A DNA stretch of 64,000 nucleotides from Amblyornis subalaris (Eukaryota > Chordata > Aves > Passeriformes > Ptilonorhynchidae): assembly GCA_018881555.1 (NCBI GenBank), contig JACAXG010000028.1, forward strand, positions 2,221,143 through 2,285,142, given 5' to 3'. The translations under genes were made by a program, and so were the position numbers. Under the pieces are notes generated by a model that was not told the origin of the DNA, did not search any database, and was given only the letters and a program-made list of their open reading frames with translations. Every line of letters starts with the position of its first letter. Position 1 is the first letter of the stretch. This document shows, piece after piece, positions 35,404 to 49,064 of this stretch.

Positions 35404-38400
35404 ATGGCAAACTCAACACAGGGCCTCCCCAGCGCCGAGCTCTGGGCCTCCCATAACAAGATGGTGATGGAGCCGCTCGACACCAACGACCCAGAGGTGA
35501 GAGCCCCTTCCTGGCTCCTGCCCAGCTGCTTCATTCGTCTCCCAGCCAGCCGTGGGGATGCTGACCTCCTCGAGTCAAGGACATGGCAAGGTCCAAGGCT
35601 GAGCTGCTGGAACCCATCCATCCTCTGTGCCCACTCTGTGACTGGACATATGGCCTGGTTGGGATCAGCTGTACCAAGAAGGGATCTCNTCTCCCTTCTC
35701 CAGCACCTTCCCAGGCCCCTCTCCGAGCCCTGTCCCCTCTGAGGGTGCATACCCTGTGGTGGAACATCCACGTCTCCGTGCAGAGCCAGCATGGGTGAAG
35801 CTCTTTCTCTCCTGTCCCAAAGGTGCACAGCATCATCAAGAAGGAGAAGCAGCGGCAGAGGCTGGGGCTGGAGTTAATCGCATCAGAGAACTTTGCCAGC
35901 CGAGCGGTCCTGGAGGCCCTGGGATCCTGCATGAACAACAAATACTCCGAGGGTTACCCAGGACAGAGGTATGGGGCTGGGGCTGAGTCCCACCAACTCA
36001 AATCCTCGCAGGGTGGGAGAGGAACGACCCACTGTGCCAGGCCTCACCTCTGGGAAGGAAGCGATGTCCTTGTGCTGGCAGCCAAGCTCTTCCAGGACAG
36101 GATCTGACCTTCTTGGCTTCTGTCCTTGGCTACATATGGGACAGTCTCAGCAGGGTCATGTCTGCTGTGGCTGCCACAAACAGGGCATCACCCCATTTTC
36201 TTCCCAGCTTGGTCACAGGGACCATTCTGAGTAGTGAGTTTGGTTTTACTCCCTGCCCTGTCCTTTACCACAGGTACTACGGTGGGACAGAGTTTGTGGA
36301 TGAGCTGGAAAGGCTGTGCCAGAAGCGAGCCCTGCAGGCCTACCAGCTCGACCCCCAGAAATGGGGCGTCAACGTGCAGCCCTACTCAGGTAATGGGGTG
36401 CTCAGGAGAGCCAGGACAGTTGCCCTGGCCTCTGTGTGCCCCAGCATTCATAACCAGCCCAGTGCACTCTCGCTGCAGGGTCACCCGCAAACTTTGCGGT
36501 GTACACAGCCCTGGTGGAGCCCCATGGCAGGATCATGGGGCTGGACCTGCCTGATGGTGGCCACCTCACCCATGGGTTCATGACAGACAAGAAGAAGATC
36601 TCTGCCACATCTGTCTTCTTTGAGTCCATGCCCTACAAGGTACGGAGAGCTGCTCCAGCCAGACCCAGGACACAGTCATCATAAATATTTGTGCCTCTTA
36701 AAGTACCAGCATCAGGCTCCCAGCACCCCCTCCTGCAGGACAGTGCTGTAGGTGGTCTTCACCACAGCAAGGTGGCTGAACCCTGCTCTTCCTCTCCCAG
36801 GTCAACCCCAAGACCGGTTACATCGACTATGACAAGCTGGAGGAGAACGCCCGGCTCTTCCACCCCAAGCTGATCATAGCAGGTAAGGATCACACCTGTG
36901 CTGACCTCCCTGGTGGCACACCCTGGGTGGGGGTGGCTCCCTGAAGCCAGTAGCACCCTGGTAAGCCCATGGATACTGCAGTGCCAGGAGGAAACCTCCA
37001 ACACATCCACCCTGGAATGAGCTGGTGTATTGTCCCCACTGCAAGGCTGGACCCAAGGCTGTCCCAGGGTCCTGGCACATCTCCTGTCCCCTCCTCATCA
37101 CCTCTCCCCGCAGGTGTCAGCTGCTACTCACGCAACCTGGACTACGCCCGCATGCGGAAGATCGCCGACAACAACGGGGCCTATCTCATGGCCGACATGG
37201 CCCACATCAGCGGGCTGGTGGCCGCCGGCGTGGTGCCCTCACCCTTCGACCACTGCGACATCGTCTCCACCACCACCCACAAGACCCTGCGGGGCTGCAG
37301 GGCCGGCATGATCTTCTACCGCAAAGGTGCCCGACCTGCCTGGGGTGCCGAGAGAAATGCTGCGAGTTAACACTCCTTCCTGCTCTAACTGGGAGGGAGG
37401 GAGGGCAGAAAGCATCTGGGGGGGCTTCCCTGGGCCAACCCTGGCTCAGATTTGAAGAGGAACAACCACCATCCCTGCTCTGAGTGGCCAAGGGTGAAAG
37501 CAGCTTGTGAGAGAAGGGAGGCCGTGCTGCCTTGTGACCCTGTCCCCCCTCTCCTGCAGGCACCCGCAGTGTGGACCCCAAGACGGGCAAGGAGACCCTC
37601 TACAACCTGGAGAGCCTCATCAACCAGGCGGTGTTCCCGGGGCTGCAGGGGGGCCCACACAACCACGCCATTGCAGGTATACAGCCAGACTGGCNGCCAG
37701 CTCCAGCGTGGCAGAGGGAGACAGCAAAGGTGTCCTGGCAGGGCTCTGACCCCCAGCAGCAGCATGGGAGGCTCCAGCTGTCCCACAGGACTCACAGCCT
37801 GGGGATACTGTGGTAAACGGCAGCTGGTTGATCCAGCATTGCCCAAGAAGTGACCAGGCTTTTCCTGTCCTGGGTTTTGGCTCATAGCGATGCTGCCAGC
37901 CTGCTTAGGGGAAAGGAAGGAACAGTCCATCAGTTTGTTCGGCTTCCAGGATGGCTTCTGCTGGCAGTGCCATGCATCTCCACCAACCCTGCTGGTGGCA
38001 GCCCCCCCAAAACTGACCCTGGCCTGCCTCCCTCCGCAGGGATCGCCGTGGCGCTGCATCAGGCCATGACACCCGAGTTCAAGGCTTACCAGCAGCAGGT
38101 GGTGGCCAACTGCAAGGCGCTCTCGGCAGCGCTGATGGAGATGGGCTACGACATCGTCACAGGTGAGGATGGGTCTCGGTGGTGGGATGGGGCTGATCCT
38201 GGGGTCTGAGCCAGGCCACAAGGACAACACTTCATGGACACCACGGGCAGGGCTGTGGTGGTGCAATTCCTCAGGACATCCACGAACCTGTTCTGAACCC
38301 AATTCTCCCAAACCAGGGGCAGGCCCTGGTTAAATATCAAGTCTTTTTTTACTGAAGTTTCCCGTGGGAGCAGCATTTCCCCAATCCCACATCCCCACCA

Positions 38401-39347
38401 CACCCCTCTCTTTGCAGGGGGCTCTGACAACCACCTGATCCTCCTGGACCTGCGCAGCAGAGGCACGGACGGCAGCCGGGCCGAGCGGGTGCTGGAGGTC
38501 TGCTCCATCGCCTGCAACAAGAACACGTGCCCAGGTGAGGGATCCCACAAGCTCTGCCGCTCCTAGCTCCTGGTCCACTCTGGGACCCAGGCTGAAATCC
38601 CACAGGTGGTGGTTTCAGTGCTAGGTTTGGTCACTTGTGCCTTGTTGTGGTGCAGGTGATGTCAGTGCCCTGCGCCCCAGCGGCCTCCGGTTCGGGACAC
38701 CGGCGCTCACCTCCCGCGGCTTCCGGCAGGATGATTTCCGCAAGGTGGCCCAGTACATCCACAGAGGTGAGCTGGGGTTGTGTGGGGCCAGGCCTCAGCT
38801 GCAGCACCAGCCTGGGACAGGGCAGCTCCTCTGGCTGAGGAGGCACCAGCTGAGCCATGCTGCAGCCATCCCCACAGCTGGCAAGGGAGCACACCCACAA
38901 GTGAGGAATAACCATCCCACCTGCACATCTGGATGTGGGAGAGGACATCTGCCCACAGCTGGGACCAACCAAACGCTCCCTACTGGACAGGGAGTGGGCT
39001 GAAAGCCTGGCCTTCTTGTAGTCTTCTCCCAGTTGTCCTCAGGGGTTCCACACTGATTTCCAAGGGCAGCAAGTCCCTCAGAGGGAGCAGGGCTGTGTCC
39101 CAGGGAGCAGCAGGGCTGGGAGAGCCATGGGATGCAGCAGCTGTGAGGGCTGACCAAGGCATCTCCCATCCTGGCAGGGATCGAGCTGACACTGCGCGTA
39201 CAGAAGGACATGAACCCCAAGGCCACACTGAAGGAATTTAAGGACAAACTGGAGGAGCCACAATACCGTGGGGAGCTGAAGGCACTGAAGGAAGAGGTAG
39301 AAGCCTTCGCAGCCACCTTCCCGCTCCCAGGGCTGCCTGTCCTGTAA
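35404..39347 (+). CDS. SHMT1: Serine hydroxymethyltransferase, cytosolic
   Basis: PLP enzyme converting serine and tetrahydrofolate to glycine and 5,10-methylene-tetrahydrofolate in the cytosol (and nucleus in known species). Eleven coding exons: 35404-35496, 35823-35968, 36274-36389, 36479-36639, 36801-36882, 37114-37326, 37560-37676, 38040-38162, 38418-38534, 38656-38766 and 39178-39347 (stop TAA). They sum to 1449 nt, 482 aa, against 483 in human SHMT1. All introns are GT-AG. Landmarks are [60 protein letters not shown], and the PLP-lysine motif [11 protein letters not shown] with Lys256. Others are [10 protein letters not shown] and [16 protein letters not shown]. The short N-terminus [14 protein letters not shown] lacks a mitochondrial presequence, which separates it from SHMT2. 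The first coding exon begins at an acceptor (ctggcag, exon from 35392), so the 5' UTR is spliced. It is convergent with SMCR8. Confidence 0.97.
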
Positions 39348-40080
39348 GGGGAGACACCCATGCCCGCTCCCGGAGCCACGGGAGTACCCGGGATTGGGAC
39401 ACGCTCGCATCCCCAGCCTGAGAGCAACACCCCAGTGCCTTGTCCCAGCACCTTCCTGGTGGAACTGCAGTAGCAGCTCCCCCTTTGGCTCTTACTCCCC
39501 TCTCCCCCTCCATGTGGGGCACAGGGACCCCCTGAGTACAGCCCCTGTGGGGACACCAGCCCTTCACTACTTTGTGTCACCACTGTGTCACCGAGTACCA
39601 GGTCACCCTCACCTGATGGCCAGGTGCCATCCAGCTCCTGCTGGCTGTGGAGCAGCAGATGAGATTTAGGCTGGTCTGTCTACATCCCCTGGACACCCTG
39701 CCCGTGGCAATCAGAGGATCAGGGGGTCCAGCTGCACCAGTGACTTCATAGCCACTAAAAGTTCCCCTGGTTTCAGCCTCAAAGATTCCCCTTCATCCTA
39801 TGTGCCTTCCCACCTCCACAGGCTATGACAAGGCCAAGTGTTGTCCCTAANATCCCTCTTGGGATCACCATCCCATCCTAAGCAGAGCCTCTGGTATTTT
39901 CTCAGACCCCTGGGCACAAAGCTTAGGTTGAACCATTTTTTAATAAGCACGGTAAAATTAAGAATTTAACCACAATGTATGACAAGAATTATAAGCTTTA
40001 AAAAATACGACCAATTTTTTTTTTTTTTGTATTTCAAAAATATCTGAACCCAAATAAATATTTTTTTTTTTTAAAAGTAC
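39348..40080 (+). other. SHMT1: SHMT1 3' untranslated region
   Basis: Stretch from the SHMT1 stop codon to the first good polyadenylation signal at 40053-40058. It is T-rich near its end, with T runs at about 40016-40028 and 40061-40072. A second hexamer at 40633-40638 could extend it. Confidence 0.6.
40053..40058 (+). terminator. Polyadenylation signal of SHMT1
   Basis: AATAAA about 700 bases after the SHMT1 stop, followed by a T-rich downstream element. A second AATAAA at 40633-40638 could serve a longer transcript form. Confidence 0.6.
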
Positions 40081-40099
40081 ATTTCTCAGACTAGTCATT

Positions 40100-43000
40100 T
40101 GGTGTTAACATCTGTTAAACTCTTGTGCAGTAACACTTAGAGCACGACACTAAGACATGCTTCTTGGATTTCTCCCGGTCACACTCGCCCTAACTACTGA
40201 CGCAAGCATTCGGCACGCACAGGCACACACACNGAACTCAACATGCAGGAATAGGATACAGTGCTTTAAAATAAGATGAGAATTCATCACAGCCTCCTGG
40301 TAGCCCTCAGAGGCAGCTCCGAGCCCAGCCCCATCCCCATGCCAGCAGCCGTGCTGCCGGCAGGACCAGGTACCCTGCTTCTGCCTTCCAGTTAAATCTG
40401 TCTTGGGGAGCAGCAGGTGGGGGGGGTTTGTGGCCCCTCCAACATTGGGGTGCAGTCTGGTGCTCTGACATTGTGCTCTGGGGCAGGTGTTCTCCTGCAG
40501 CCTGGGCAGTTCCCTGAATTCCTATCACATCCTGTTACAGGAGCTTTCTCACTGTGCTGCTACCAGCCCCTGGAATCCGTGGTGTGGGCTGTCACCCACC
40601 ACCAGACCAGGGGGCTCNGGACCCTCATGCTCAATAAAAACCAAAGAAGTGGCCTGGGGGCACGGAGCCATCAGCTCCCACCCCTGGAGTGCCTCTCCCA
40701 CCCTCCCAACACGGTGAATATTGCTAGAGTATAGGCAGCTCCTCCCTGCCAAGGCAAGGCAGCTGTGGAGCTGCTCAGAAGTGATTGCTACCAGATGAAA
40801 GGAAATCTGAGCACTGTTCTCTGAGAAATGGAACTGTGTAGGGTTAAGANCACCTACAGCTATGGCTGACCCTCCTGGGGTGGGAGCTGGAAGCAGCGGG
40901 TTAGTGGAGAGCAGAGCAGCGGCCGGCAGTTGGGAAGAGGAGTGNGAAAAGGGAGCCCTCCCTCCTGGCCAGGGGAGACTTCTGCTCTGATGAATTCTCG
41001 GTCAGGTTGAACACCTCCTCTCCCTGGCAGCAAGGAGGGAGCCAGCGTGGCCGTGCAGGAGGCGGGGACATGCTGGGCTGGCAGCACTCACGGAAGCAGG
41101 TGACGGCCATGCAGGGCACCGCTGGCTCTGGCAGCTGAAAGGCTAGTGAGGATGGCACTACCTCTGCCAGGAACCTGCCCTGCTCCTGGGGGAAGGATGG
41201 CTCAGGCAGGCCGACGACCCANGTGCCAGGACTCATGGCGGGAGCTATCAGTGCAAAGGTTGTGACCTGTAAGTCTGTGAATATCAGAAACTGGTGAGGT
41301 ACCACAGCAGAGATGGGGGAAAGTCCTAAAGTGCCAATACAGGGATCTATACTGTACAAGAGCAGAAGAACAGAGACAGAAAAATTACAGAGGAAAGAGG
41401 AATTCCGCTGCCAAACACCAGCTGTACTCAGAATCCCCCCAGTTTCTGCCACCACAAGCAGGTTGGGCTCCAGCTGCACCGAGGTGCCACAGCCTGGTGT
41501 TGACTCCCCCTTTTCCAGTCCAAGTTCAGAGGTTACACTGCTGAGAGGAGAACAAGCGCTCCAGGGCGTGTTTCTCCACAGCTCCCAGTTGCAGATAATC
41601 CCAGAGCTCCCGTTGGGAATCGGGTGATGTTCCAGCCAAGCCTCCGGGACATCCTCCCAAATCAGAGCTGTTTTGTGGCAGAGAGGTGAAGCAGGTCTGA
41701 CAGGTGGTAGTGCAAGTATTGCTCAACACAGCCTTGAATATCAGATACTACAGTTTGACAGAGGGAGCAAGGAGAAGTGAGTTATTTATCAATTTATGAG
41801 CAGAGCTGAACACCACAGGTCGAGACCACTGTAACTAAGATGAGCCACCACTAATCATCTCTCCCACTCAGCACCGTCAGCCCAGGGGAAGACGTGAGTG
41901 AGTCAGCAGGAAAGTCTGTCCCTCCCTCCCTCCTTAAACCCAAATAGCACCAGGTTGTTTCTAGCAGGAAACAAGCTCCTGTTTTGAGCACTGCTCCAGA
42001 GCAGGACGCTGGGAGCTTTCATCTGCCTGGTGTCACCTGCATTACTCATTTACTGAGATGCCTCTTCTCCCCGGGAATCTCACCTTAGCTTTAGTGTGGA
42101 AGTTTGGGTGAACATGAATCAACCAGGGGACACTGAGTCACTTGAGGAAGCAGCCAGTTTGATGGACACAGAGGTCTTTCACCAGCAGACAGTTCACATG
42201 AGACAGGAGGGCACAGGTAGGACAGAGAAAGGCTTTAAACATGCTGTAAAGGTGAGCAGCCCCAGAGACACACTGCTCACCTTCAGCAAAGGCCACACCA
42301 CACTGCTTCCAACCATGACCTCAGAACACCATCCCAAGCAAGCCCTGACCCAAGAAATGCCTCTGGAGAGTACCATGAGGCCAACTGGCTTGGCTGAACC
42401 ACCAGAAACAGCAATAACCTTAAAACAACCTTTCTGCCCCATTGGTTTATACCCCAGAGAGCCCTTTCCAGGGGTGAGGAAGAGGTGGCACGATCCTGAG
42501 GCACAGATGCTGGTGCAAGACAGCCTCCCCAAGGAGCCTCCCTGCTTCTGGGACATGGTTTTGGAGCAGTGTAGGTCTCAGTGCAAGTCTCAGTGGGGTC
42601 TAAGCCACACTGGGGAACCCCAGGCTGTACACAGAAAGTTCTCAGGCTCAGAACGAAGATCACATTCATCTCCAAAGCTGCCTCACATCATCACCATAAA
42701 CAGAAGTTTAAAAAAAACCCAACAAATCAAACAACACATCAGCTTGTGTATGCTCTCAGCTGTTCTCACCCCACAATCAGCGTTAAAAAGAAATAAAATC
42801 GAGATTATCTTTCCTAGCAAGACTTTCCTTACTTAGAAGNACCACAGGAGCTGCTACTGCCGCATGGCACCGGGCAGAGCAGCCCAGTATCACCTACGAG
42901 ACTCCAGAAGGAAGCGCTGCACCCGGGCACAAAGCTTTCGGCACTGACAGGAACAATCTGTGACTGTCACCACGTTGGTGGTACATCCTTTATGGCACAG

Positions 43001-44230
43001 AAGCTTTGAAAGGGAAAGTTCCCAGTATCCAGGCTCAGAGAGCAGCAGTTCTGCCCCATCCAGAGCCACCCAGGAGCCCCGGGAGAGGTAGTCGAGACGC
43101 GACAACGGCTCAGCCAGGAGCAGCACGCAGTGACGCCAGCCCTGTTTTATCACAAAGCACAAATGTCAACTCCCCAACAAAAAAAAAAATTTAAAAAAAT
43201 AAACTATTATGAATACAACATGGAATCCAGTACATTCATCCCCGATCTCTCCTGAGCAATCATACCTCACCAGCCAGGCAGCCTGTGGTAACAGCCTGCT
43301 GTCTCACAGCGAAGCTCCAGCCAAATCGCACCGTGTCCTCATCACAAAAAGCACCTAAAAAAGAGAGCCCTCGCCCTCCTTCAGTTCCCTTCTGTCCTTG
43401 CAAAGCCACCCCTGACTTCACACGCTTTGAGGATTCCCAGTCTCCCTCCAGCCTTCTCGGAGGTCGCCCAGCAAATGGGACGTGACCAATGAACAAGGCA
43501 CAGTGCTCTACATTCACAGCAGCCGGCGCCCCGGNGCTCGCTGGCGTTAGGGAGCGCTTCCACCTTCCTGATTTTAACAACGCTGGGACAAACTGGCAAA
43601 CCCTTTCTGGAGAGAAGCACGTGTGCCTCCGGTGTGCTCCCACTCACCCAGGGACAACCTGTCCTGGGAAGTGCCAGGAAACGCAGGAAGGGACACCATC
43701 CACTACAGCTGTGCACACACCTGTGAACTGCCACCCTGCCAGGGATCTCCGAGCTACACTCACATGACACAGCAGTGGATTAAAAAACTTCACGTGGCCT
43801 TTACACCTCCTCTCTGGTCTCTACCCTGGCTCCCTAGAAGGGACCAACAGTGCTCCGGGTTTTGGCAGAAGCGTGCAGAGCATTGTGTTATTTTGGGGGG
43901 CTGCACACTAGTCAGTATTGATCCCCGAGACAGCCCACCTCTCTCCATGCTATGATCCCCCTGGGATGCTGCCACGATCCACTTTAAAAGTTAACAGTGC
44001 CCCTTCTAACATTTACAGAGTGCCCGATGGTTTATGTGATGGAACATCTACGTTTTTGGCTACAGGGAACACCCAGAAATCCGCTCCCACAGACCCGGAT
44101 TTCTGTGGAGCAGAGACACGAACACCTCGGCCCCTCCCCNATGTGTGAGAGCTACTGCAGACAGCGGCAATGTCAAGCACGGATGANCTCTGTCAGACTC
44201 CGAGCACGCAGGCACACAGCCTGTGCAAGG
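40100..44230 (-). other. Probable SMCR8 3' UTR and convergent intergenic DNA
   Basis: About 4 kb between SHMT1 and the last SMCR8 coding exon. SMCR8 in mammals has a long 3' UTR, so much of this is likely transcribed on the minus strand, but I found no clear AATAAA on that strand to mark its end. A 246-codon open frame on the plus strand (42096-42836) is listed separately under findings. No interspersed repeat is recognised. Confidence 0.4.
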
Positions 44231-47200
44231 CTAGATTTTGTACAAAAAGCTGGGAACATAGTCAAATCTGAGCAGGGGGTTCCCCCTCTGCCCCGGTTCC
44301 TGAATGTAGTGCAGCTTCAGCAGCTCAGCCAAGTACTGCACGATTTTGATATCTTCATTGGCAAGGCCCAGTTGAAGCTTTAGGAAGTTAATCCTGCGAT
44401 TCACGACGGATTCCTCCGGTTCCCTTTCGCTGATGGGAAGGTGCAAATGATGGCAGAAGGTGAAGAGGAAGGCTTTAGAACACAGCTGGGTGAGGATACT
44501 TTGGACGTGCATGTAGTAGGTGCTGCCCCGCTTGATCTGCGTGCGGTGGTCGGCCAGCCGGGCCACCACGGTGCCCTTGTAGAGGGGGCAGCGCAGGGTC
44601 TTGCTGTCGGCGTCCAGGATGCTCAGGTAGCGGCTGTACCGGCTCAGGGCGTGCAGCACGTTCACCCCAGCAGGGGACACTGTCCTGGAACAGCAACGAG
44701 AGAGGTCACGGCTGCAGGGGAGTGGATACTTAAGCAGCAGGGTGTGTCCCATGTATCCCATGTACTTCCCCTCTAGTTGATGAGCTGGTGCGAGACCTCT
44801 GTGGGTGAGTAAAGTCTAGCATGGAAGAGAGGGGACAAATAGCCTCTCCAACCTGCCAGACCCCAAAGAAACCTCGATTCCCTGGATCCCCACATGCCCT
44901 GATCTGCACTGTTTGTGCTACAGCATAAACCACCACGCTTCAGATCAGCTTCCTCCCTCAGCAACATGGAGAGGGAGTGATAGGACATCTCTGGTGAACA
45001 GACACATCTTGCAGCAGCTGGAAGCTTCTCGATGTGACAACAAGGACTCAGAAACCCAAACTAGTCCCCTCTTTCCAAGATCTCCATGTTCCCTGCAATC
45101 ACTTTGGCAGGGAGCTGCTCTGAGGTGGTCGAAGCCCTGAGTGGAGCAGAACCTTCTGCAATTCCTAAAAGAGAGAACAATCCTTAACCTACAACATTCC
45201 CTGGCTGAGCCTGCCATTTGTCACTCAGATGCAAACCCACAGCACGCTCACAACATACAATTACCCACCAAGCTCAACCTAATGTTATTGAAATGCAAAT
45301 TATGAGCCTACGCTAACCCTTCAGCTCCTCCATTCTTTGTGGTGCCAGTTGCTGGGCTAAGATACAGCTCCCAGCCTCAAACTGGGAGCCCCAGCTGGTG
45401 CCCAACAGGGCTGCCCCTGTGCCCTGGCCTTAGGAGACGCAGGATCCCTACTGGAATAAATAATTTAGTCTCTAAGTTCCTTCCCAGAGCCCTCATACAA
45501 ATGGTTTGCGGAGAATACCCGCATTAAACTCAACACTTAATTAACATTCCACGGAGGAGAGCTGAAATGACTGACACGTTACAGGCAGTTCTTAAATAAA
45601 GATTTCTGTTTATAAAAATTGCATCTAACCACAAACATTGAGNAACGAGTAAACATTTGGGGCTTTTAAAAACGTCACTGACAGACAGAGAGCTTGTGAG
45701 CAGCTGGCAGAGCTGTCATCCTGCCTCACGAGCATAGAAATGAGAGCAAACTCACAATTTTGGATAATTTCACCATCCACATCTCCCAGCAATACAATAC
45801 TCTGCAGCCCAGGAAGCAGGTTTCTCTGTTTTAATTTTCCTGCCGTTTAGAAACACTCCTGCAGGAGCTATTCCAGCCCAGCTCTGAGCACTGGGCTGCC
45901 ACTCTGACTCATGTTTTCCACACTGGTGACAGCAATGGCCGTTCCCTGCCATACCTGCACCCAAAGCACAGAACACATCCTGGTAACACACAAAAAAATC
46001 CTTTTCATAACATCAACAAGGGCAGGGCCGAAATCTTGAGCTGAGCAAACGCTCTTTGCTAATATGAGCTGTGAAGCCACATTTCAGGACCGGGTATTGG
46101 GATATAGTACTTGTTTTTCGGATGGTCCTCTCCCCGCGCAGAGGTTTCCTACAATCCCAACACTGCACCTGCACAGCTCCAGGGCCCTTTTCTCCTCACC
46201 AGCACAGCCTGAGGTGCTGCACTCCAGTTCTGACCTACAGATCTCATCACCTCTTCAATAGGCTCCACAAGGAAAAACCCTCCTCTCAGCACAGCACCCT
46301 TTAAACTCCCAAAATTCTAGCTAGAAATGTGAGAAGAGTTCCAGCAGGAAATGGCAAAGCAGAGCACACAAGGGGGTCCAGGAACACTTGTATCAGATCA
46401 TCCAGGAACCCAGCAGGATTCAGGTGTTTGTTGCCTGCTTTGCCAGGCAAAGACCTAAACCAGAAGGAAACCTCCTAGCCAAGTAACTCACCTGAGGCAG
46501 GCAGCAAGTGTCCAGCAGATGTTTTAAACATTAACTCTCAAGTGAGGCTGGATACAAAGAGGCAAATCTACCCCTCTTCCAAAATAAATCCCACAAACAG
46601 AAATTTGTGGCAGCTGTGTAGGTAATTGGAGACCTCCCCTGCACATCCATTCCCCTCTGAGATGAAGTTCTTACCACACACTTCGACCCTATTATAGCAA
46701 AACAGATCCTTGGATTTACCTCTGGAGTCCAATCAACTTCCACTTCTGGAAATCCACCAAGTGCAGAGGGGAAGTGACCCAGTGCTTCACGGGCTTGGCA
46801 TACAGGCCGCAGTTGGGCACGAAGATGGAGAGCGCTGTCACGAGCTTCTTGACCATGGCCTCGTCCTCCCCCAGCACGACCAGGGTCCTCCCGCTGAGCA
46901 GGGAGTAGATGGCAGGGTGGGCGAAGGGGTACTGGCGGATGAACCGCAGCGCGTTCTGCCCGGCCTTCTTCCTGTGCCTTTCTCCGCCCGAGCAGGCGAG
47001 ATGGGCGGGAGAGGGGGTCCTGTCGGAGCACGTGGAGGCGGCGCTGCTGATGTAGCTCGTGGAGTCCGAGCACTCGTCCAGGCTGCTCTTACTGACCTCC
47101 CTGCTGCCCGTCAGGTAGCGTGAGTCGAGCTCGTAGGGCAGGAGCCCCCCCGAGAGGCCGTCGTGGGAGGGGAAGCCCCCACGCAGCCCCTGCTCGGCCA

Positions 47201-49064
47201 GCCGGTACGGCTGCGGGGGGATCCGCACCACCCCGTCCTCCTCGCACACCTTCTGCCCCAGCTCAGGCAGGGGCTCCAGGAAGCTGGGACTCTCCTTCCC
47301 GATACAACAGGCAGCATCCACCTGNACTAAGCTTTCCTGCTTTGAGATGTCGTCCTGCCCGTCATCGACGCCCGGGGTCATTCTGGGGTTGAAGCGAAGG
47401 CCTCCCTCGTCGTCGTCCACGTAGGGCTCCTCGTTAATGGCACTTGGGTAGCTCGCTTTGAAATCCTCTGGGATGAGGGACTCGGAGGGACACGTGCTGA
47501 GCACCTCGATGCTGTCCTCGCTGACCGTGCGCCNGCTGCCCACCTTGCTCCGGCCCGCCTGGGGGCTGGGTATGACGGGCAGGCTGGCCTGGCTCTCCGA
47601 TTTTGTCAGCCCAGATCCTGACTTCTCTGTTCCCAGCACCTCGATGCTCTCCCCGCTGCTGATGCTGCCTTTGATATCTGTATCCAGATAGTCCAGGTTC
47701 TCCTGGTGCTCGGACGTCATGGACTCGGACATTTTGGGTTCCTCAGAGTCCTCCATTTCCTGCTCCATCTTGATGGGCACACACTCCACGCTGGACTTGT
47801 AAGAGCCCAGGCTGATGACCACTTTAGGAGCAAGGGACTCTCCCAAACACTTTTCATCTATGGCATCTTGGCCAAGCCCCTGGCAGCCTCNGTACTGTTT
47901 TTCGGGAGGTTTTTCATCCAGAAAAGACACATCCTCAAACAGGAAGTTGGTGACACTCTGCTGCTTTAGGAGAGCCCGGCTGATCTGCTCTGTCAGGAGG
48001 TAACACACATCACCTCGAAAAGTCCTCTCAATATGGTGCAACTGGTCAAGGGTCTGGGTGAAAAAATAAACATCGCAGAGTTCCTCCAGTGTCTTCAGCT
48101 TCTTGTCAAAGCACTTGGCAGACTTGGCTTTGATGAGCTTGGGGGTGTAGGACGGCANGTGGGTATAAAGGTGCGTTTCACCTGGCTCAGCAGGGTCAGA
48201 GGCAGTCGGGTCCTGATCGCTGCCCACATCAGCCCGGTCCAGGGCACACTCCGGCTCGTAGGGGTGGAATTCAGAGTCCTTCAGCTTCCTGTAGGGATAC
48301 GACCGGATTTGCTTCAGTAGGTCTTGGTGCTCGATGATTGACTTTTCCACGCTGGCCAGCTCGTTGGCCTTCTCAATGGCCTGGGTCGTGTAATACCCCT
48401 TGTCGTTGGCTTTCTTCTGTAGCTCGGTCTCGTTGTGCAGGACAGTCCTGGTGTAGTCAAGATCTTTCAGCTTCTTTTCCAGTTCGTTGGCAAAAGCTTT
48501 CCGGTTCCCCGTCTTCAGGCATTCGGAGGCTTTGGAGAACTCGGCAGAGAGTTCCTGAAACTGCTGCATGATTTTGTGCTCGTCAGCAGAAATATAGGCC
48601 ATGCAAAAGGGCCTCACGAAGCCCCTGGCTTCCAGGTCATACAGGGTCAAGTGGTGCACGTAGGCAAAGGCCCCTTCCTTGGAGTCTCCCAGCACCACCT
48701 TGGAATCCTCCACAAAGTTCAGCTTCGGGTAGGCAGAACCGGGAGGGTGCCCCACGAAGGATGCCTGGTAATCCACGGACATGATCCGCAGGGAAAAATA
48801 ATTGAGATCGAAGGTGCCCGACACTTTGGCGTCATCGGGGATGGTCAGGAGGGGCTGGGGCCCCACTTGCTCTGAGAACTCGGAGATGAGGATGAAGTCC
48901 CGGGTGAACTTGGAGCCCGCGACCTTGGCCCAGGGGTTGGCGCCGTTGCCGGCGAAGGGGAACAGCGGCACCGAGTACTCCTCGGGCAGAGGCGGCTCGC
49001 GGTACAGATCATCCTCCAGCTCCTCCTCCCTGGTGAAGGCCACCACGTCAGGGGCGCTGATCAT
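44231..49064 (-). CDS. SMCR8: SMCR8, subunit of the C9orf72-SMCR8-WDR41 complex
   Basis: DENN-family protein that pairs with C9orf72 and WDR41 to regulate small GTPases, autophagy and lysosome function in the cytosol and at lysosomes. Two coding exons on the minus strand: 46720-49064 (ATG 49062-49064) and 44231-44684 (stop TAG). They sum to 2799 nt, 932 aa, against 937 in human. The donor cagag|gtaaat and acceptor ttccag join as an AG|G arginine codon. The N-terminus MISAPDVVAFTREEELEDDL and the longin-type segment FTRDFILISEFSEQVGPQPL match the family. So do the central acidic Ser/Thr-rich region and the C-terminal DENN part with GVNVLHALSRYSRYLSILDA and RFDYVPSFLYKI at the extreme end. The large first exon and single downstream exon match the mammalian gene. 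It is divergent from TOP3A across about 870 bp. Confidence 0.97.
44685..46719 (-). other. SMCR8 intron
   Basis: Single intron of about 2.0 kb between the two SMCR8 coding exons. I see no exon, RNA gene or clear repeat in it. Small open frames on both strands have no domain character. Confidence 0.7.

Noticed and set aside
37385..38311. 308-codon open frame on the minus strand
   Set aside because: It lies antisense across SHMT1 exons 7-8 and their introns. The plus-strand exons there are unambiguous, and the frame has no domain character; it is a GC-rich shadow.
46710..47123. Plus-strand frames opposite SMCR8 exon 1
   Set aside because: Antisense shadows of the large GC-rich SMCR8 coding exon, with no independent support.
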